NCBI GenBank assembly: GCA_001695595.3
Contig: MBPM02000004.1
Coordinates: 2,046,001-2,110,000 of the forward strand
Reading direction: 5' to 3'
DNA length: 64,000 bases
Origin: Plasmopara viticola
Taxonomy: Eukaryota > Oomycota > Peronosporomycetes > Peronosporales > Peronosporaceae
Of this stretch, positions 57,297-64,000 are shown in pieces. A model generated the notes under the pieces. It saw only the letters and a list, made by a program, of their open reading frames with translations, ran no database searches and was not told the DNA's origin. Numbering within the stretch: position 1 is the stretch's first letter; every line of letters starts with the position of its first letter. The position numbers and the translations under genes are program-made.

Positions 57297-59969
57297 GGGA
57301 ATTGAAGTGGAGCCAAAGGTTACACTTACGGCACATTTGATGGTTGAATCCAACCATCGGAAGCCAATGCAGTGGACGGCGAGGATTGTGATCAATGACA
57401 GTGGGGTGCGGGATGGTACAAGCCGTTTCGTGAGAAGTCCACTCATTCTCCGGGCAGCAGGCTTAATGATAAATGGGCGGATTTGGATAAGCCCTATCTA
57501 TTTGATGCAAGCCATGGCACTAAGCAGTACACTCTTTTGCTTTGTGAAATAAAAAGCCCGTATGCGTAAGAAAGTGTCAATGCTCCTTTGCCACCTCGCG
57601 TCGGTTATGTGCACGTCTTAAGAATCGCATTTTATCTTACTAAAGAAATACACTCGGCGTCGTAGGAATCCTGATGACACGGATGGCTTGTAGTCTGTTC
57701 AAGATCATTCCTTTTACTGTTATTGCTACTACTTTGGGTTGATAGAAGAAATGACCCATTGAGGCGTTAGAACCCAAACCAACCAGATTGGGCATGTATT
57801 ACATCCGTGAGCCTGAAGTATAATTTACTTACTTGGTGGGTCAATCGCAATCTATGTAAACGATGTCTAGGCTTCGGCATAATGCCAAGCCAGGTGTAAG
57901 GAGCCTAGCATGCATGGGATCACTTCTGTCATGCTCTAACGTTTGGCGAAGAAATCGCATCTTACTTAGAATTTACTCATTGTTTCGTGCTTCGGATGCG
58001 GCACCGGGCAATCTTGCTGTGGTCAGCTCAGCGAACCCATGATAGCTAAGCGGATTGACGGTGCAACTTCACAAGAAGCTCTCGGCGCTCGAAATAGCTT
58101 TCGGCTTAATACATAAAATTTTGCTGGTCTGGATAGGTAGATGAGGCCGCTTTCGCCTTCGACTTCAGTGAACGCTTCTGAGATTGATGTTGGAGTTGGC
58201 CTAGATGGACTCCTACAGCGACGCTAGGCTTTGGGAAAGAGACGGACTCCTTCAGCCGTGCTACTTACAAGCTGACAGTCGACTTAACTTCCACGCATCT
58301 CAGAGAGAGTTTTTTTTGCTGTGAAAAAAGGTAATCATTGTAGATAAGATAAGAAGTGTTTAGGTGATTTGTAAAACGTTGAATAAATTCAATGATAATG
58401 TTATAGACTAAAAGCTACTATTATAAGTGAAATATAGCGAGTAACAAATATTGATATCGTCAATGTTAATTGGTACACTGTCAGCGTTTCAGCAACAACA
58501 TAAAATAAGAAATTACCAGCACATTGTTCTACTACTACTGATCTTTATGCCATTGGAGAATCATTGTAAATAATCTCGTATTTTTGAGCAGTCTTATTTG
58601 GTTTTACTTAATTCCACTAGCCAAAAACGGTACCATCTTGCTTAGGCGGCACGCGAACACTATCTTACCCACGTTGCCCTTTTTTGTGACAAGATAAGCA
58701 GAGTGCTGAGTACTGAACTTTCAGCAGTCGCCAGCATTGGCAGAATATGTGAGCAAGTCAACGTGTGAGCCGCGGCTTAAAATTTCTTCAGGTCTAACAG
58801 ATTATTGCATAGCTGGACACCCACTAATTTAATTAAGACAATAATACATGGTGGAAACCAAAGAAAACATTTTTTGCCTTAATGACCTTTATTTTGTGCG
58901 GCATATTTCTTAAAAACTATATCGCATTTCCGGTCTTAGTTGTGCTTGATCTAGATAATAACCTCTAGGTGAGCAAATTCTTTCACCGCTCACAGCAATC
59001 ACTGTCATAGGTTTAGCCACTCGACTTCATTTTTTTGTCTGTGATGAGTAAACACATTAAGGTTACGAGAAAGGCATTCTTCGTATGCCTGATTAACTTG
59101 TTTGTTAGTCGAACGCTCAGCTTAGACAGTCTAGCTCATACTTTGGCTTGCTAAAAAGCACGTCGGCAATTACGTTAAGTTTTTCTAGCCCGCAAAAATG
59201 AGAATCATCTTGCACTTCGTTAAAACAATCGATGTGAATTAACGCCGTTCCCGAGAAACGTGGTGTTAGCCGATTATACCAGAAAAAAGTGCACTTAAAT
59301 CTTTACAGGGGCCTAAATCATAGAAGGCGATTTTTTGTTGTAACCAAGTTGGCTCCGTTAGGTAACGCAAAATGCCTGGGTCAAAGCGAGATCGGAACTA
59401 TTGTTGTCCTCATCGAATTGCAAGAATGAACGGCCGGTGCCATATTCTGAAAAGCCTCATATGACGCTAAATGGCTTCGTCTAAGTTGGCAAAGCCAAAG
59501 TTGTTGACCGCTAAAGGCTTTTAAACTTTCTAGTGCTGGGTCTATCAATGCAATTCTTTGACGATCGCTCAGAGTCGATCGAAGGCCCGCATAGTCAGCA
59601 TTGTTTGTCTGCAAGATGCTCGTCACATATTTTTACATATGCGTTGGACTACTTTTTTTCGTAATTCTTACGGACCTCATAGCTACATCACGAGCATCCG
59701 TAAAGCTTCATATTCCATTCAACAAGTCTATTTGTCTATGTTGGCGTGGGTTTGTAAAGCCTTTTAATAAAAAAACGCTTGCTTATTTGGCATAATTAGA
59801 AAGTAATTTGCAAATACATCGTATCAACCATTGTACTTGAAGTCGAGATAGATGTGTGACCGAACAGTAAAACATCACCAGGACCTTTATACGTCTTGTG
59901 GCATTGCTGGCTTCTACCATAGCTTACCACTAGGTGTGGTATCATGGGAACAATTTGTATCGCTGACTC

Positions 59970-60295
59970 GGTCCCTTTTAGCGAAGCTCTATCATTTGCT
60001 CCTGATTACCCGCGTCGGGAACTGCATTACTTACCGTGTCTTGCTAATCGTGTCACTCATTCTTGAAGCTAAGTTACCCGCAGTCGGCTGTAGTTTACTA
60101 CTCATTTGTGAAACTCAATTGCCACTTAGATTTGAGGACCTACGTTACCCGCTTGTGGAGCTTCGATACCACCCACGTGTGAAAATGTGATACCAATCGT
60201 GTCCTGCCTTATCGCTTGTGGATCTTTGCTACCCACTTAATCTTGTAGGTCTATGTTAGACCTTTGATACTTGCGGTTGGTTGTATAACATAGTC
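59970..60295 (+). repeat. Degenerate minisatellite, about 22-26 nt unit
   Basis: About eleven diverged units follow one another. Each begins with a TTACCC-like core (TTACCCGCGTCGGGAACTG, TTACCCGCAGTCGGCTGTAG, TTACCCGCTTGTGGAGCTTC, TACCACCCACGTGTGAAAAT, TACCCACTTAATCTTGTAGG). Unit length drifts between about 22 and 40 nt. A shorter, similar block lies at 31262-31455. It does not match the TTTAGGG telomere type. Confidence 0.6.
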
Positions 60296-60954
60296 CAATT
60301 TTATATACGCGCTGCCGAGCAAAGAAACATACGCTGCTATAATTGCGGCAAGCAAGGGCGCATGGTTCCGAAGAATGGTGACACGATTTCAATATATTCT
60401 CTTGCGAAGTAATACTAAGGCATAGTAACCGAGAAACGAAATAAAAAATTTCCGCAGGACAAAAGAGCTAAAAAACTAATCATGTCAGGTATTACCAGCT
60501 GTGTCCTTGTGATATAGCCACTGCGACGAGAGCAGTCTGAGCTCATTATTGCCTTCTTCGCCGAAAAAAATGAAGAAAATGGTGTGGGAGTTGTAGTATC
60601 CGCATTCGTCATCGCTGTCTGTCTTAATAAACTAAAGGGAAGTCTTGAAGAGTCTATACTTAATGATTAGCTGAACAGTGCGGTGGAACGTATACAGACA
60701 CATATTCCGAAGGATAGACGTGCTACTTAACATTATTTCTTGGTGTATCTTCAACATTGCACCAGATGCGGTAGACGGCTACAATCAAAGCGATTAAGGG
60801 GGTCGGGTCTACCCCTTGTGACAAAAAGTACGCCTAACAATGAAATATCGAAGCAGTTAGTAGTAAAAAAGGGCTAGCAAATGTTCCGGCGACATTAACC
60901 GTTTGGCCACACAATTATTTCGACCGCTGCAGACTTTTGCCAAATATATTATTT

Positions 60955-61692
60955 ATCGACAATGAACCGCGTTATCCATTCATTATCCATCCCCCAATTT
61001 TGTGATTGGCTAGTTAAATAGACTATTGATTGGCTAAAACTCGCGCTTGGTTTAAAAAGTTAGTGACGCCACAACCGCTTTCCCATCTACAACACGAGTT
61101 AATTGATTTTCTTCTTTACTGCGCGCTACAGAGTATTGCTAACTCTTGAAGTTAACTCAAACGTTCAATTTTAATTCAAGGGTATAGAGCTGCGCGAGGG
61201 GGAAGTGTGAGCCTAGTGCTGACAAAAATCTGAACCACGGTAAGAGCATCAATCGTTTTACCAATATTCAATACGGTTAGCTTGAAATAAGGCGATGTCT
61301 ACTGGGGATGGCCTAATGTTAACAACGGCAAGCACTGTTTTCAGACACTTCAATCGTGGGACAGTTTTGATCTTCTCAGAAGAGTGTTATAAAACGTTGC
61401 ACGATACTGAGCAAAGCCAGCTTACCGAAATGATGTGAACAATGTTGATAGCTGAGACAGTGACGGCGTTACATTGTCTGCTCGCGCAATTGGCATGTTC
61501 GCGAATTACGAACATTCTTGGATGGTGAAGTGAACAGCAAAAAGAGGTTAAGAGGATAATGCTAAGCCCGAATTTTAGCCAATCAGTAGTTTATTTAATT
61601 AGCCAATCAGTACTTTATTTACTTAGCCAATCACAAAAATGGGGGATGGATAACGAAATGGGGGGATGGGTAACGTGGCTCTTTGACAATAT
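60955..61692. mobile_element. Non-autonomous DNA transposon-like element with long inverted termini
   Basis: The ends are inverted copies of each other. The left end (about 60955-61050) reads CGTTATCC, ATTATCCATCCCCC, TTTTGTGATTGGCTA and then GATTGGCTAAAACTCGCGCTT. The right end (about 61561-61692), read in reverse complement, gives the same order, CGTTACCCATCCCCC to GATTGGCTAAAATTCGGGCTT, with one extra ATCCATCCCCC copy and one extra 24-nt GATTGGCTA unit. The roughly 510 bp between them hold no open frame of note, so the element would depend on an outside transposase. Target-site duplications are not clear. Confidence 0.7.
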
Positions 61693-64000
61693 ACTCGTCC
61701 ATTCACCAAATCCATCGGCGCTCAAGGCCCATTAACACATATAAGGCGAGTCTTTGACATCATGAAAACCAAAAAGTTTTGTGTTATTGTCTATTTCCGC
61801 GGCGGGAAAATTTTAAGTCCTCGGCTGCTTTGTAAGCAGTAATAAGGTTGATTAGACTCCAATCATATAAAAAGCGTCCTTATTTGCCTCAAGTCATTAT
61901 TTTTCAAACTACAGTGCTGGCTACGCAAGTCCCGCGTAGCCTTTGTCCAAATCATCGAAAAGACAAAGATTCAGCATCAAGATGGTTCGAAAGCATCACG
62001 GAAACTCCAGTAGAGTCATGGCTTTGTCCGACACGACATAGTCGTTAAGCTTCTGGTTTGACATGCTATTAGCTGCACATTATTGCATTTCGATGAGGAC
62101 GGATCTGAGCAATCGGTCTCGTTTCCGTCTTGGCAACAATATTACTTGGTGTGGCTAGGTATATACTGACCTATGAAACCTACTAAGAGTCTAACCTGTT
62201 ACATACTTGTAGTCTCCTTTGCAGCCTGAAAATGCCGGAGAACAGTCGAAAGTACACAAGCCTCGACTTTGTATCTAGTCAGTCGGAGGTGACTGGCGAC
62301 CCGGGCAAACAGGGGTGTTCGTGTGCCGTCCAAGCATAATGGTGTATTTGGCGCCTTTTTCAGCTAATACAGTCGGACGGAAACAAAATTTGTGTTTGCA
62401 AGATATTTTTATCTTATGGCCTTCTAATCGCAATTAATGTTCCAACATGTACAAAAGGTGTGAATTTCTTTGAGAGCATAGGGATGCCGACAAAAGTTTC
62501 CCCATTTACGACAGCCTTTTTTGCAATTGGTAAAGTCACAGGCGCATCTTCTGAAATCTAAGCTCTTAGATGTCTATTTAGACCATAATTTTTTTGTAAA
62601 CGGCAATATATACATGTAATTTTCTGCGGGATACAACTCTTGTGCTAGAAAAGCTGCGTGAGCTTGCCGTTGCACTTTTTAGCAGATCGGATTAAAAGTT
62701 ATTTCAAATGAATAGGGTCAAAAGATGTTTTGACGGACAGCACTATCGGGCATATAATGTGAATAGCAATCGAAAACATTCAATTCATCTCTATTAAGGA
62801 CAAAGGTGCCAGAACCAAGTGGTAAACCTTTCGACGGTGACCGCAGCTACATCGCCATGAGTGGGTGTACAGTACACTTCTGAGCCGGCAAATCCAGCTT
62901 AAAAATTTTTTTTGGAAGGCGAAAAGCTGAAGCACGAATTGCTCCCAGAGGCGCATGATGTAGCTATTCGGGCCGAGATATTGCAAAAATAAAGCGCGCA
63001 GAAAAATCCAACACCTTCCGTTTTCTACCCCCGGTTCGACGTGTGCAATAGAATCCAATTTAGATTGGGTTTTATCTTGTTCGAGAAACAGCTTGATTTT
63101 AGCGCGTGGGTTTTGTTAGCTGAAGCCCTTAAGGGAATGCGAAGTTGGTGTACACGACTATCAGAGACGTAGATTCTCTTTGCCGCCGCGTTGCGAAGAA
63201 TTCTTGCAAACACTAAAGCCACACAGACTATTCCACCAGTCCTGAGCCCAGAGGGTAGTCAAATTGAATATTTTGAATTTCATAATCTAACTGGCTTAAT
63301 TTATTCTTAAAATGAACATTATGACGAATTCGAATTGCCAAAATTGTAGCCACATTGTGACTTTTTGAGACATCTTGCGGCCCACAAACAGCATTTTAAA
63401 CTCCAAAAATTACAATCCAAAGTTGGCAGGTGATTGATTCTGAAAACTTGGGATTACAAGCAAGATTACCCAAGCGCATTCAAGACGGGATCGCGATCTG
63501 AGCTGGGTTGCAAGATTGCACACTACTATGCGATCATTTGCATCAATAGCATGCCGCTTTATCTTAAAAGTACTGAAGAAAATTTACTTCTTCAGTCGAA
63601 AAGTTAGCGTTGTATCAGAGTTCGGAAGAAGCCGAAAGTGGCGGTCGTGCCGGTTGACGCCTTGGATCCTCGACAGGGCGAAACGACATCTTAATCCCCA
63701 ATCAGCCAAAGAATTGTAATCTCGACTAAAATTGCAGCAAAAAAATTCAAATTGTCGATTTGTTGTCGAATTCTATAATATCTGCAAAACGTGCATTTTG
63801 CAAATCACAGATCAAAAGTACCGACTCGAAGCGCAAAGTTTTGGGCCCGAGATGCAGAAGAACCTTTGCTACAACCATCATGCTACTATAACTCCCAATT
63901 AAAATTTGAGGAAAGGAAAGCCCATCTTTGAAGTCGGTGGTGTCACACTGGGTCTGTTTGTCGTAGTATTTCAGAAGGTTTTTCGATGGCAATATATCCC

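Larger units (their letters stand above)
56401..64000. other. AT-rich gene desert with repeats
   Basis: No gene I can support lies in these 7.6 kb. Open frames are short and unrecognised. Two structures stand out and are listed separately: the degenerate tandem repeat near 59970-60295 and the inverted-repeat element at 60955-61692. A somewhat GC-richer piece near 57760-58310 may be an old coding remnant. Confidence 0.5.

Noticed and set aside
57186..57870. Possible retroelement fragments, including an IYVNDV stretch resembling the reverse-transcriptase YVDD box
   Set aside because: The flanking sequence does not continue as a reverse transcriptase and contains stops; one short motif is not enough.

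Overview
The window looks like nuclear DNA of an oomycete (stramenopile). The genes are eukaryotic, with short (about 55-280 nt) GT-AG introns, and they sit in very compact clusters. A MAP kinase carrying PH, SnoaL-like and C2 modules and the oomycete-like unknown proteins support this placement. Genes for flagellar proteins (IFT80 and a CCDC113/CFAP263 homologue) are intact, which points to a lineage that still makes zoospores, such as Phytophthora, Plasmopara or another zoosporic downy mildew. The genus is inference only.

Layout. 1-3.2 kb is AT-rich and holds no supportable gene, only a near-perfect hairpin. 3.2-26.7 kb is the first gene cluster: the multi-domain MAP kinase, an alanine-rich repeat protein, an unknown protein, a GPAT-like acyltransferase that converges on acetyl-CoA carboxylase, the seven-exon RFC1 gene back to back with a nucleotide-sugar transporter, a KIAA1143-like protein back to back with a small one-helix protein, and a five-exon ubiquitin-like protein gene. 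26.7-35.1 kb is an AT-rich, repeat-bearing desert. 35.1-45.9 kb is a second cluster: PP1 phosphatase, a TPR protein, CCDC113, a zinc-finger/Nudix protein, a six-exon EF-hand protein, a KOW-like/zinc protein and Rab6. After a 2.7 kb gap with a GC-rich islet, 48.6-56.4 kb carries Ran, NOP10, an ERCC6L2-type SNF2 ATPase and IFT80. 56.4-64 kb is a second desert with a degenerate minisatellite and an inverted-repeat element.

Most genes here are core housekeeping: lipid synthesis (ACC, GPAT), DNA replication and repair (RFC1, ERCC6L2), ribosome biogenesis (NOP10), nuclear and Golgi transport (Ran, Rab6, nucleotide-sugar transporter), signalling (MAPK, PP1, EF-hand) and the flagellum. Five head-to-head pairs have only about 90-235 bp between start codons, so shared promoters are likely.

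Exon boundaries were worked out by hand from splice signals, frame continuity and family conservation. They have not been checked against transcripts. No homology search was run; family names rest on recognised motifs.
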